5,726 bases of DNA from positions 1-5,726 of the forward strand of contig JAUWSZ010000206.1 of assembly GCA_030609865.1 (NCBI GenBank), written 5' to 3'. Positions 1 to 5,726 of the stretch are shown in pieces; the first letter of the stretch is position 1; each line of letters begins with the position of its first letter. Source of the DNA: a bacterium. GTDB lineage: Bacteria; Desulfobacterota; DSWW01. Under the pieces are notes generated by a model. That model was not told the DNA's origin. It did not search any database and was given only the letters and a program-made list of their open reading frames with translations. The translations under genes and the position numbers were made by a program.

Positions 1-191
1 GGAGCAACCCCCAGTGGCAGGATAATTTCTAGTTAGTTTCAAGGATTATGTGGGCTACTGGATTGGGCTCGATGGGGGGGTGAGCGAAGGCGGGGTAGGC
101 AACCGGGGAGGGCCCGGCACGCGGGCAACACCTTGGGTTGTGGTCTTCTGTTGGCCGGCCATTCGAGGGTAGCGTAGGTCTTCCTGCCCTT

Positions 192-650
192 TCACTTCTT
201 CTTGAGTCTGTGCGGATTCACGGTCATGACCGGTGCGGTGGAATTCGTGACCACGTGTGAGGCCACGCTGCCGAACAGGATTCGGTCGAGCCCCTTGCGG
301 CCGTGGGTGCTCATGATGACGAGGTCGATCCCCTCCGAGTCGATGTATCTGACGATCTCCTCAGCCGGATCACCCGGAACGACCCTTGCCAGAGAGACAC
401 AGCAGTCTTTGAGGTGCTCTTCGACGAATTCGTCCAGGCGTCGTTTGCCGCCGGCGACGATCTTCTCTTCGAACTCAACGATGGACACGGGCGGCACATA
501 GATGGTGTCGTAGTACTTGAAGATGCGTGCCACGAAGAGCAGGTGCAGGTCGGCCTGAAAGGTCCTGGCCATCATGGTCACATGGGGAACGATCTCCGCA
601 GCAGACTCGGACAGGTCGACGGGAAACAAGATCCTCTTGAACATTGACAT
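192..650 (-). CDS. Universal stress protein, UspA family (single domain)
   Basis: This is a 152-residue cytoplasmic protein of the Usp fold, the usual length for a single-domain member. The N-terminus has the typical first strand and Asp (KRILFPVDLSE, residues 5-15). Near the C-terminus the nucleotide-binding signature is visible: Gly117, nine residues, then Gly127-Ser128, inside STHGRKGLDRILFGS (114-128). The first Gly of the classical G-2x-G-9x-G-S/T motif is Ser114, a common variant, so ATP binding is likely but not certain. It ends in three lysines. The start at 648-650 is supported by AGGAG on the minus strand (659-663), 8 bp upstream; the Met two codons later is too far from it. It lies 55 bp after the stop of the CoA-transferase/GNAT gene on the same strand, so it is probably the last gene of that transcript. 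Family members help cells survive starvation or other stress, but the ligand and partner cannot be read from sequence. Confidence 0.95.
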   Translation of the reverse strand: MSMFKRILFPVDLSESAAEIVPHVTMMARTFQADLHLLFVARIFKYYDTIYVPPVSIVEFEEKIVAGGKRRLDEFVEEHLKDCCVSLARVVPGDPAEEIVRYIDSEGIDLVIMSTHGRKGLDRILFGSVASHVVTNSTAPVMTVNPHRLKKK

Positions 651-705
651 GAACCTTTCTCCTCTTCATGTAGTTGGCCGTCTCAAACTTTCGTGGGACG
701 AGTCC

Positions 706-2610
706 CTAATCGTCTTCCTGTTGAGGAAACCCCTCGGCCGGATGCGGTGGCTGGGTCTCAAACGCAATGGTCAAGGTGTATACCCCGTATTCCATCTTGG
801 CCTTGATCGGCAGCCCGGACTTCTCGAAGACCTTCATCATCCCCTTGTTGGTGGCCAGGACGTCTGCGGTGAAGCCCTTGAGGCCCTGTTTTTTGGCCAG
901 CTGGATGAGCCGCTTGAAGAGATAGGTGGCGATGCCCAGCCCCTGGTATTCCTCGTCCACGATGAACGCCACTTCCGCATACGGACGATGCCGCTCGCGG
1001 ACGAATCTTGCCTCCGCAATGATGTGTCCTTCCCCGGTGTTGCTCACGAGCCCGACGATGGGCAGGGTCTGGCTGAAATCGACGTTCACGTATTCCTGCA
1101 TCTTGGCGTGGGGCATGGCCTTGATCGGGCTGAAGTAGCGATAGTAGACCGCCTCGTCGGAAAAGCGGTAGAAGAGGCGGCGCATTTCCTCTTCGTCCGA
1201 GGGCTTGATCGCCCGGAACCGAACTCCCACATCCCCTTTGAAGGTCTGCTTCGTGGCGATCTCTGCCGGGTAGAGGTGGGCCGACTCGACCAGGTAGATC
1301 TGGTCCTGGTAGAGGATTCTCTGCTCCTTGGCCTGTTCCACAAGACCGGGCCGGTCATCCGGATGGGCGATGTCGATCAAGGCCTGCGCCCTTTCCCTGA
1401 CCGTGCGTCCCTTCAGGTAGGCCACGCCGTATTCGGTGACCACCATGTCGATCGCCTCCCGAAGGCTGAACTCATTCGGGAACTCCTCCACAGAGATCCG
1501 GATGTTGGGTTCCCCTTTCAGGTTTTGGCTGGGCAGGGCGAACACCGCGCGCCCCCCCGGGGAAAGCTCTGCCCCATTCACGAAGTCCACGGCGTTTTCC
1601 GGTCCGGCAGCCACGTTCCCCTTTCCCACGTGGAGGGCGATTCGACCGGACAGGTCCACCTTGCGGGCAGGGAGTACGCAGACGAATCTCGCGTTACGGC
1701 CGATCTGGTTCGGGCTGAAGACCTTGTCAATACTCTGGAACTCGATGAGCGGGTTGCGGTTCAGCCAGGCCATCAGATCCGGGGTGCCGAGGCCATAGGA
1801 GGTCACGGACTTGCCCCGGAACATGTCCTTGTTCCGGTTCGTAACCGCACCGCTCTTGACGAGGTCCATCAGGGCGTCTGTGAAGAACGGCGAATGAACG
1901 CCCAGGTGGCGTTTGTGGACCAGATGGTTGCTCAGCGCTTCAAACAGGGGCCCGATCGAAAAGGCGATACAGCTCCCATCCTCGATCTCGGAGGCCACGT
2001 TCGCTGCGATCCGGTCGAAGACGTCGTGCATAGGCCAGCGATTGAAGTAGATCGGCTCCTCGGTTGCGCTCACGAGCAGGTCGAAATCCGAGATCGGGAC
2101 AAAGGTGTCCCCGAAGGTGATGGGCACCATTGGATTGATTTCACCCACGAGCAGAGAGGCCTTCTCCATGGCCTCCCGTGCCACGTCCACGGCCACCCCG
2201 AGGCTGCAGTAGCCCGCCTCGTTCGGGGGCGTGATTTGTACGAGGGCTACGTCGATGGGAATTTGACCGGAAGCGATCAGGCGGGGGATCTCTGAAAAGC
2301 GACTCGGGATCAGGTCCACACGGCCCGCTGTGATCGCCTCGCTGGCCACCCACCCCGAAAAAAAGGTCTTCAAGCGGTACTTCTGAGCAGAGAGTTCATC
2401 CAGGGAGATGGCATCGCTCAGGCTTATGACCTGGATCAATTCCAGGTCTTCCAGGTTCGCCGCCTCCGTTTCCATCAGGTGCTTCACGAGGGTTCGGGGT
2501 TCGGCCACACCCGTGCTCAGAAAGATGCTCATCCCCGCTTCTATCCTGTCGAGGACCCGCTCGGGCGGTACGGTGAGTTTCTCCCACTGTCTGTCGGTCG
2601 CATGGTGCAT
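706..2610 (-). CDS. Acetyl-CoA hydrolase/transferase-like protein fused to a C-terminal GNAT acetyltransferase domain
   Basis: This is a 634-residue cytoplasmic fusion. Residues about 10-450 match the acetyl-CoA hydrolase / 4-hydroxybutyrate CoA-transferase family: the TPPNEAGYCSLGVAVD block (127-142), GVHSPFFTDALMDL (237-250), VDFVNGAELSPGGRAVFALP (341-360) and the VTEYGVAYLKGRT block (391-403). Residues about 464-615 form a GNAT domain with the acetyl-CoA pyrophosphate loop QGLGIA (556-561) after strand AEVAFIVDEEY. Two oddities stand out. The position of the catalytic Glu in family members (HTE or HSE) is Pro241, and the usual GGQ.DF loop reads PENAVDF (337-343). Acyl transfer through a glutamyl-CoA thioester is therefore doubtful. 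The GNAT half looks intact and may acetylate a protein or small molecule, with the front half binding CoA or an acyl-CoA; that role is inference. The start has a good ribosome site (GAGAGGTGA, 2615-2623). It lies 161 bp after the HMG-CoA synthase gene and just before the Usp gene, all on one strand. The family call is firm; the reaction is not. Confidence 0.9.
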   Translation of the reverse strand: MHHATDRQWEKLTVPPERVLDRIEAGMSIFLSTGVAEPRTLVKHLMETEAANLEDLELIQVISLSDAISLDELSAQKYRLKTFFSGWVASEAITAGRVDLIPSRFSEIPRLIASGQIPIDVALVQITPPNEAGYCSLGVAVDVAREAMEKASLLVGEINPMVPITFGDTFVPISDFDLLVSATEEPIYFNRWPMHDVFDRIAANVASEIEDGSCIAFSIGPLFEALSNHLVHKRHLGVHSPFFTDALMDLVKSGAVTNRNKDMFRGKSVTSYGLGTPDLMAWLNRNPLIEFQSIDKVFSPNQIGRNARFVCVLPARKVDLSGRIALHVGKGNVAAGPENAVDFVNGAELSPGGRAVFALPSQNLKGEPNIRISVEEFPNEFSLREAIDMVVTEYGVAYLKGRTVRERAQALIDIAHPDDRPGLVEQAKEQRILYQDQIYLVESAHLYPAEIATKQTFKGDVGVRFRAIKPSDEEEMRRLFYRFSDEAVYYRYFSPIKAMPHAKMQEYVNVDFSQTLPIVGLVSNTGEGHIIAEARFVRERHRPYAEVAFIVDEEYQGLGIATYLFKRLIQLAKKQGLKGFTADVLATNKGMMKVFEKSGLPIKAKMEYGVYTLTIAFETQPPHPAEGFPQQEDD

Positions 2611-2645
2611 CGGTTCACCTCTCCCTGCTTTGCTTTAGCGGATGC

Positions 2646-2654
2646 ATTCTATCA
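2646..2654 (-). promoter_or_regulatory. Possible extended -10 promoter for the CoA-transferase/GNAT gene
   Basis: Read on the minus strand, this is TGA-TAGAAT: an extended -10 TG, one base, then a hexamer differing from TATAAT at one base. No good -35 box lies 16-18 bp upstream, which is tolerated for extended -10 promoters. The predicted start of transcription near 2639 would leave a leader of about 30 bases containing the ribosome site. It would let the fusion gene and the Usp gene be expressed apart from the HMG-CoA synthase gene. A chance match is possible. Confidence 0.35.
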
Positions 2655-2771
2655 CGAGATGAAGACAGAACGAAAATCGAGTGGAAGCCTGCGAGAGGAG
2701 GCTTACGGTCAGGACGAACCCGGTCGGAGGGAAGGGCCTGTTCGTGGGGGGGCGGAAACGGTCAGATTCGC

Positions 2772-3995
2772 TCAGACGTACTGGCGCTTGTGATCCTTGA
2801 AGCCGATGAAGGTGAACCGCGTGAAGGGGTCCTTGTGGGCCTCGACCTCCGAGGGGTGGTAGAGGGTCTCCGCGCCGCTTCTCGAATACCACTGGACATA
2901 CTGCTCGAAGGTGACCGACTTTCTCCTGTCCAGTTGCTCCTGAAACCGCATGCCCCGGATGATTTCGCTGAGTCCGGTCTTCAACTGGCAGAGGAAGAAC
3001 TCGGCCCCGCAGCCGCTCCCGTAGCTGAACACGCCCACCCGCTTCCCCTCCACCCGATCCCGTTCCGTCTCGAGCAGGCTGGCCAGCCCCATGTAGACCG
3101 AGCCGGTGTAGATGTTGCCCACCTCTCTGGCGCCCAGGAGTCCCGGCTCCACTTTGGCCGGAAAGGTCTCGGCATAGAGATCCTGCCGGGCCTCCGGGGC
3201 GAGGTCGACGTGTTCCGTATCGACGAAGTGACGGTGCGCCTTCTTGGCCATACCCGTGAAGGGCATGTGGTAGAGGATGTAGTCGAGGTGTTCGAGGAGC
3301 CGGCCCCGTGGGATGCCGACATTGGAACGGAAGTGAGAGACCGCCTCCTCCATGGCCTCGAGATAGCAGGCGATCGAGTACTTCCCGTCCACGATCGGGA
3401 CTCGGTGTCCGGTGGGCCTCCAGAAGTCGAACACGTCTTTCGAGAAGATTCCGTTTGTGCGCGTGTCGACCGAGAAGAGTCGTGGGTTCTTCTCCAGGAG
3501 AAGGGCGACCGCTCCGGCCCCCTGCGTGGGCTCACCCGGCGACCCGAAGGCGTACCGCGCCATGTCGGTCATGATCACCAGGGCCTTCTTCGAGTTGCCG
3601 TAGTTTCGGGCGATCCAGTCGATAGAGGTCACCATGCCGGCCGTACCGCCGTAGCAGGCGTGCTTGATCTCGTAGATGCGGCACCGGGAGCCGATCTTGA
3701 GCAGTCCCTGGACAAAACTCGCCACCGGTTTCGAGTGGTCCACACCGCTTTCGGTGCTGACCACGAGCTGATGAATCTCCTGGGGGTTCGTTCCCGTCTT
3801 ATCGAGAAGCTGCGCCGCTGCGTTGGCCGCCATGGTCACGGAATCCTCCCAGTTCGGGAGGATGGACATCTTGTGATTCCCAAGGCCCTCGCGGTACTTT
3901 TCCGGTGGCACCCCTCTTGCCTCGGCCAGTTCATCGTGGGGAAGGTAGAACTGCGGAATGTAGATGGCGATGTCGCTCACGCCCACGTCGATCAT
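2772..3995 (-). CDS. mvaS: Hydroxymethylglutaryl-CoA synthase (bacterial type)
   Basis: This 407-residue thiolase-fold enzyme should condense acetyl-CoA with acetoacetyl-CoA to HMG-CoA, the precursor of mevalonate. All three catalytic residues of the family are visible: Glu82 in STESGVD, nucleophile Cys114 in KHACYGGTAG, and His243 in YHMPFTGMAKKA. Other family blocks are intact: DMARYAFGSPGEPTQGAGAVA (144-164), DVFDFWRPTGH (187-197), GNIYTGSVYMGLASLLE (293-309) and FSYGSGCGAEF (323-333). Length and motifs resemble the bacterial MvaS of the Staphylococcus type (recalled, not aligned by computer). The start has GGAG 5 bp upstream (4001-4004). The gene is transcribed away from the UbiD/AcnX genes across a 143-bp shared control region, which ties it to the same pathway. 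A PksG-like role in polyketide beta-branching is the main alternative, but no acyl carrier protein, ketosynthase or enoyl-CoA hydratase gene is nearby. Confidence 0.95.
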   Translation of the reverse strand: MIDVGVSDIAIYIPQFYLPHDELAEARGVPPEKYREGLGNHKMSILPNWEDSVTMAANAAAQLLDKTGTNPQEIHQLVVSTESGVDHSKPVASFVQGLLKIGSRCRIYEIKHACYGGTAGMVTSIDWIARNYGNSKKALVIMTDMARYAFGSPGEPTQGAGAVALLLEKNPRLFSVDTRTNGIFSKDVFDFWRPTGHRVPIVDGKYSIACYLEAMEEAVSHFRSNVGIPRGRLLEHLDYILYHMPFTGMAKKAHRHFVDTEHVDLAPEARQDLYAETFPAKVEPGLLGAREVGNIYTGSVYMGLASLLETERDRVEGKRVGVFSYGSGCGAEFFLCQLKTGLSEIIRGMRFQEQLDRRKSVTFEQYVQWYSRSGAETLYHPSEVEAHKDPFTRFTFIGFKDHKRQYV

Positions 3996-4012
3996 GCTTA
4001 CTCCGGATTTGC

Positions 4013-4041
4013 TTGACCCCCCTCCCGAGCTTTCCTATACT
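4013..4041 (+). promoter_or_regulatory. Sigma-70-type promoter for the UbiD-AcnX operon
   Basis: The -35 box TTGACC (4013-4018) and the -10 box TATACT (4036-4041) are separated by exactly 17 bp. Each differs from the bacterial consensus at one base. Transcription would start near 4048, giving a leader of about 90 bases before the UbiD gene. The -35 box sits only 9 bp beyond the ribosome site of the divergent HMG-CoA synthase gene, so the HMG-CoA synthase mRNA must start inside or beyond this promoter and the two transcription units may interfere or be co-regulated. No clear operator palindrome was seen. Confidence 0.75.
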
Positions 4042-4094
4042 TTGCCTGGCCGCAGTTCAGGGAGAGGCCAAAAACAGGGAGGTTCTTCTCGGGG

Positions 4095-4133
4095 ATGTCG
4101 TCACAACCTTATGGTATGTCATCGAGCGAGTGA
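4095..4133 (+). CDS. Possible 12-codon leader ORF upstream of the UbiD-family gene
   Basis: The ORF encodes MSSQPYGMSSSE and stops 5 bp before the UbiD start codon. A strong GGGAGG (4077-4082) lies 12 bp before its ATG, somewhat far, whereas the UbiD start itself has only a weak, badly spaced ribosome site (GAAGG ending 2 bp before ATG). Ribosomes could load at GGGAGG, translate the leader and restart at the UbiD ATG. There is no run of one amino acid that would suggest classical attenuation. An ORF this short can arise by chance, so this is a suggestion only. Confidence 0.2.
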   Translation: MSSQPYGMSSSE

Positions 4134-4138
4134 AGGCA

Positions 4139-5443
4139 ATGGGACTCAGGCGTTTCATCGAGGCGTTACGGACTTCGGGCCGACTTACGTCGGTGGGGAA
4201 GACGGTCAGCAAGGACTTGGAGGCGGCGGCCGTCTTGAATGCGCTGGACGAAAGGCCGGTTCTGTTCGAGGCCGTCGGGGAATCGGAGTTCAAGGTCGTG
4301 GGGAACCTGTTCGGCACTAAACGGCAATTCGCAGACTACTTCGGAATCGAGCCTCACGAGTTGATCCCGAAGATCGTCCGGGCCATCGAGAATCCGACGA
4401 GGCCGGAGGAGGTGGATCGCGCCCCGTGCCAGGAGGTGGTCGAACAGGAGGTGGACCTGGACAGGCTTCCAATTCTTTTCCACTGCAAGGAAGACGGTGG
4501 AAACTACATCACGAGCGGTGTCTTCATCACGAAGAGCGGCGCGGGGATTCAGAATGTGGATTTCCACCGGGCCATGCAGATCGGCAGGGACCGGTTCAGC
4601 GTCCGGATCGTAAAACAGAGGGATTTCGACGCGCTCCTGAACGAGGACAAGACGTTGCCCGTTGCGGTCTGCGTCGGGAACGCTCCGAACGTCCTCCTTG
4701 CCGCGGCCACCTCGGTGCCGCTGGGCGTGAACGAGCTGGAGATCGCAAACTCGCTCGAGCCGCTCAAGGTGACGAAGCCGAAGACCTTTGAGGCATGGAT
4801 CCCTGCGGAATGCGAATTCGTCCTGGAGGGTGTCGTGAAGCTCGACGACAGGGCGCCCGAAGGGCCTTTCGTCGATCTGACGGACACCTACGACATTGTG
4901 AGGCAGGAGCCGGTGTTCCAGGTCACCTGCATCACCCATCGAAAGGATGCCCTCTGGCAGGCCCTGCTGCCGGGCAAGCGCGAGCACCAGATGCTGATGG
5001 GCATGCCCCGTGAGCCGACGATCTACAAGGAGGTGAATGGCGCGGGTGTGACCTGCCTGGACGTGAACGTGAATCCAGGCGGATGCAGCTGGCTGCATGC
5101 GATTATCAAGATTGACAAGAAGCGGGAAGACGACGGGAAAAGGGCGATCGAGGCCGGATTTCGAGGGCACAAGAGCTGCAAACACATTTTCGTGGTGGAC
5201 AGCGATGTGGATATCTACGATCCGTACCAGGTGGAATGGGCCATGGCCACCCGTTTTCAGGCGGATGTCGACCTGGTCGTGAAGGAGAGGGAGAAAGGGA
5301 GCAGCCTCGATCCGAGTGCTGATCCGGAAACAAGCTTTACGGTGAAGTGTGGTTTCGACTGCACAAAGCCGCTGGGGGAGCGGGCGAAGTATTTCGAACG
5401 TGCCGTGTTTCCCAAAATCGACCTGAAGAAGATCCTCGAATGA
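4139..5443 (+). CDS. UbiD-family prenylated-FMN decarboxylase, probable trans-anhydromevalonate 5-phosphate decarboxylase
   Basis: This is a 434-residue UbiD-family protein, slightly shorter than many members. UbiD enzymes use prenylated FMN, made by UbiX, for reversible decarboxylation of unsaturated acids. Visible family features: N-terminal GLRRFIEAL...GRL, DGGNYITSGVFITK (119-132), QNVDFHR with metal/phosphate-site Asn139 and catalytic Arg144, GVNELE with Glu199, IPAECEFVLEG (221-231), APEGPFVDLT with catalytic Glu241, and the C-terminal VVDSDVDIYDPYQVEWAMATR (352-372). Compared from memory with fungal Fdc1 (N168, R173, H191, E233, E277, E282), the His equivalent is Asp162 and the last Glu is Asp246. 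The reading frame is open upstream, but the ATG at 4139 fits the usual family N-terminus; GTG at 4130 is an alternative. It precedes an AcnX gene by 35 bp and diverges from HMG-CoA synthase, which points to the archaeal-type mevalonate step giving isopentenyl phosphate rather than ubiquinone or aromatic acid metabolism. Family assignment is firm; substrate is inferred from context. Confidence 0.9.
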   Translation: MGLRRFIEALRTSGRLTSVGKTVSKDLEAAAVLNALDERPVLFEAVGESEFKVVGNLFGTKRQFADYFGIEPHELIPKIVRAIENPTRPEEVDRAPCQEVVEQEVDLDRLPILFHCKEDGGNYITSGVFITKSGAGIQNVDFHRAMQIGRDRFSVRIVKQRDFDALLNEDKTLPVAVCVGNAPNVLLAAATSVPLGVNELEIANSLEPLKVTKPKTFEAWIPAECEFVLEGVVKLDDRAPEGPFVDLTDTYDIVRQEPVFQVTCITHRKDALWQALLPGKREHQMLMGMPREPTIYKEVNGAGVTCLDVNVNPGGCSWLHAIIKIDKKREDDGKRAIEAGFRGHKSCKHIFVVDSDVDIYDPYQVEWAMATRFQADVDLVVKEREKGSSLDPSADPETSFTVKCGFDCTKPLGERAKYFERAVFPKIDLKKILE

Positions 5444-5478
5444 GAGGATGGCGTCTTTGAATAGGTGAAAGCGGAATC

Positions 5479-5726
5479 ATGGAGCTGACGGAAGAAGAAA
5501 AGGCACTCCTTGCCGGTGAGGAAGGCCGCGCTGCGAAGAAGGCGATGGAGATTCTCGTGGCGCTGGGCAACATCTACGGAGCGAAGCGACTGATCGAGGT
5601 AAGAAGCGTTCAGATCGCGGGCGTGAGCTATGACAACTTGGGGGACGCCGGACTTGCCTTTCTTCAGGAGATGGCTGCGGACGGAAGGGCGAGGGTTCTT
5701 GCGACCTTGAACCCGGCCGGCATGGA
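5479..5726 (+). CDS. Aconitase X (AcnX) large subunit, N-terminal part; probable phosphomevalonate dehydratase; cut by window end
   Basis: Only the first 82 codons are present; the frame stays open at 5726. The N-terminus MELTEEEKALLAGEEG (1-16), the AMEILVALGNIYGAKRLIEV stretch (22-41), GVSYDNLGDAGLAFL (48-62) and TLNPAGM (76-82) match the AcnX (DUF521) large subunit. AcnX proteins are iron-sulfur dehydratases of the aconitase superfamily; the cluster cysteines and most of the active site lie beyond the window. Known members act as phosphomevalonate dehydratase in archaea or cis-3-hydroxy-L-proline dehydratase in bacteria. The UbiD-family gene 35 bp upstream and the divergent HMG-CoA synthase favour phosphomevalonate dehydratase, which would make the substrate of that decarboxylase. 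The start has AGGTGA (5463-5468) 10 bp upstream. It is probably cotranscribed with the UbiD gene. A small-subunit gene (DUF126) or domain is expected downstream but cannot be seen. Confidence 0.88.
   Translation, partial: MELTEEEKALLAGEEGRAAKKAMEILVALGNIYGAKRLIEVRSVQIAGVSYDNLGDAGLAFLQEMAADGRARVLATLNPAGM

Noticed and set aside
1..191. Sequence downstream of the Usp gene, with a GGCCGGCC palindrome, a short CCGGG/CCCGG inverted repeat and two copies of GGTCTTC
   Set aside because: No coding frame, RNA gene or clear terminator with a T-run could be supported; the repeats are too short to mean much.
574..2295. Long rightward open frame of 573 codons antisense to the CoA-transferase/GNAT gene
   Set aside because: It lies wholly opposite a gene with clear family motifs, has no recognisable domain, and is expected from the GC-rich third positions of that gene.
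2685..2704. Inverted repeat AAGCCT / AGGCTT with an 8-base loop between the HMG-CoA synthase and fusion genes
   Set aside because: The stem is only 6 bp and no T-run follows it directly on either strand, so it is not a convincing terminator; it may be chance.
2790..4016. Rightward open frame of 408 codons antisense to HMG-CoA synthase
   Set aside because: The opposite strand encodes a complete enzyme with all catalytic residues; the rightward translation shows no family motif.
3905..4138. N-terminal extension of the UbiD-family protein by 78 residues
   Set aside because: It would start inside the HMG-CoA synthase gene and upstream of the strong promoter at 4013-4041, and the family N-terminus begins at the ATG at 4139.
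4166..5185. Leftward open frame of 339 codons antisense to the UbiD-family gene
   Set aside because: Shadow of the real gene; no motif or credible ribosome site seen.
5440..5468. Tiny ORFs of about 6 codons between the UbiD and AcnX genes, one overlapping the UbiD stop as ATGA
   Set aside because: Too short and without ribosome sites; the AcnX start at 5479 with its family N-terminus explains the spacing.

Overview
The window looks like a piece of a bacterial chromosome, moderately GC-rich, with compact spacing, Shine-Dalgarno sites and one near-consensus sigma-70 promoter. Gene content (a universal stress protein and an acetyl-CoA hydrolase/transferase fused to a GNAT domain) recalls anaerobic or Desulfobacterota-like (deltaproteobacterial) lineages. 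That placement is tentative and rests on family familiarity only. No rRNA, tRNA, mobile element, CRISPR array or long repeat was seen.

Layout: three genes read leftward. From their 5' end they are a 3-hydroxy-3-methylglutaryl-CoA synthase (2772-3995), a CoA-transferase/GNAT fusion (706-2610) and a universal stress protein (192-650). Two genes read rightward from a shared 143-bp divergent control region: a UbiD-family decarboxylase (4139-5443) and, 35 bp later, the N-terminal 82 codons of an aconitase X (AcnX) large subunit, cut off by the window end (5479-5726). The control region holds a strong rightward promoter (TTGACC-17 bp-TATACT) and a possible 12-codon leader ORF ending 5 bp before the UbiD start.

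The main result is the combination of HMG-CoA synthase, UbiD-family decarboxylase and AcnX. In the modified mevalonate pathway described in the archaeon Aeropyrum pernix, AcnX-type phosphomevalonate dehydratase makes trans-anhydromevalonate 5-phosphate and a UbiD homologue decarboxylates it to isopentenyl phosphate. HMG-CoA synthase makes the precursor of mevalonate. The simplest reading is an archaeal-type mevalonate module in a bacterium, with a bacterial-type HMG-CoA synthase. HMG-CoA reductase, mevalonate kinase, the AcnX small subunit and isopentenyl phosphate kinase are not in the window and should lie beyond position 5726 or elsewhere if this is right.

A second point is that the CoA-transferase domain of the fusion protein lacks the expected catalytic glutamate (Pro241 sits there) and has an altered glycine loop, so it may not work as an ordinary class I CoA-transferase.
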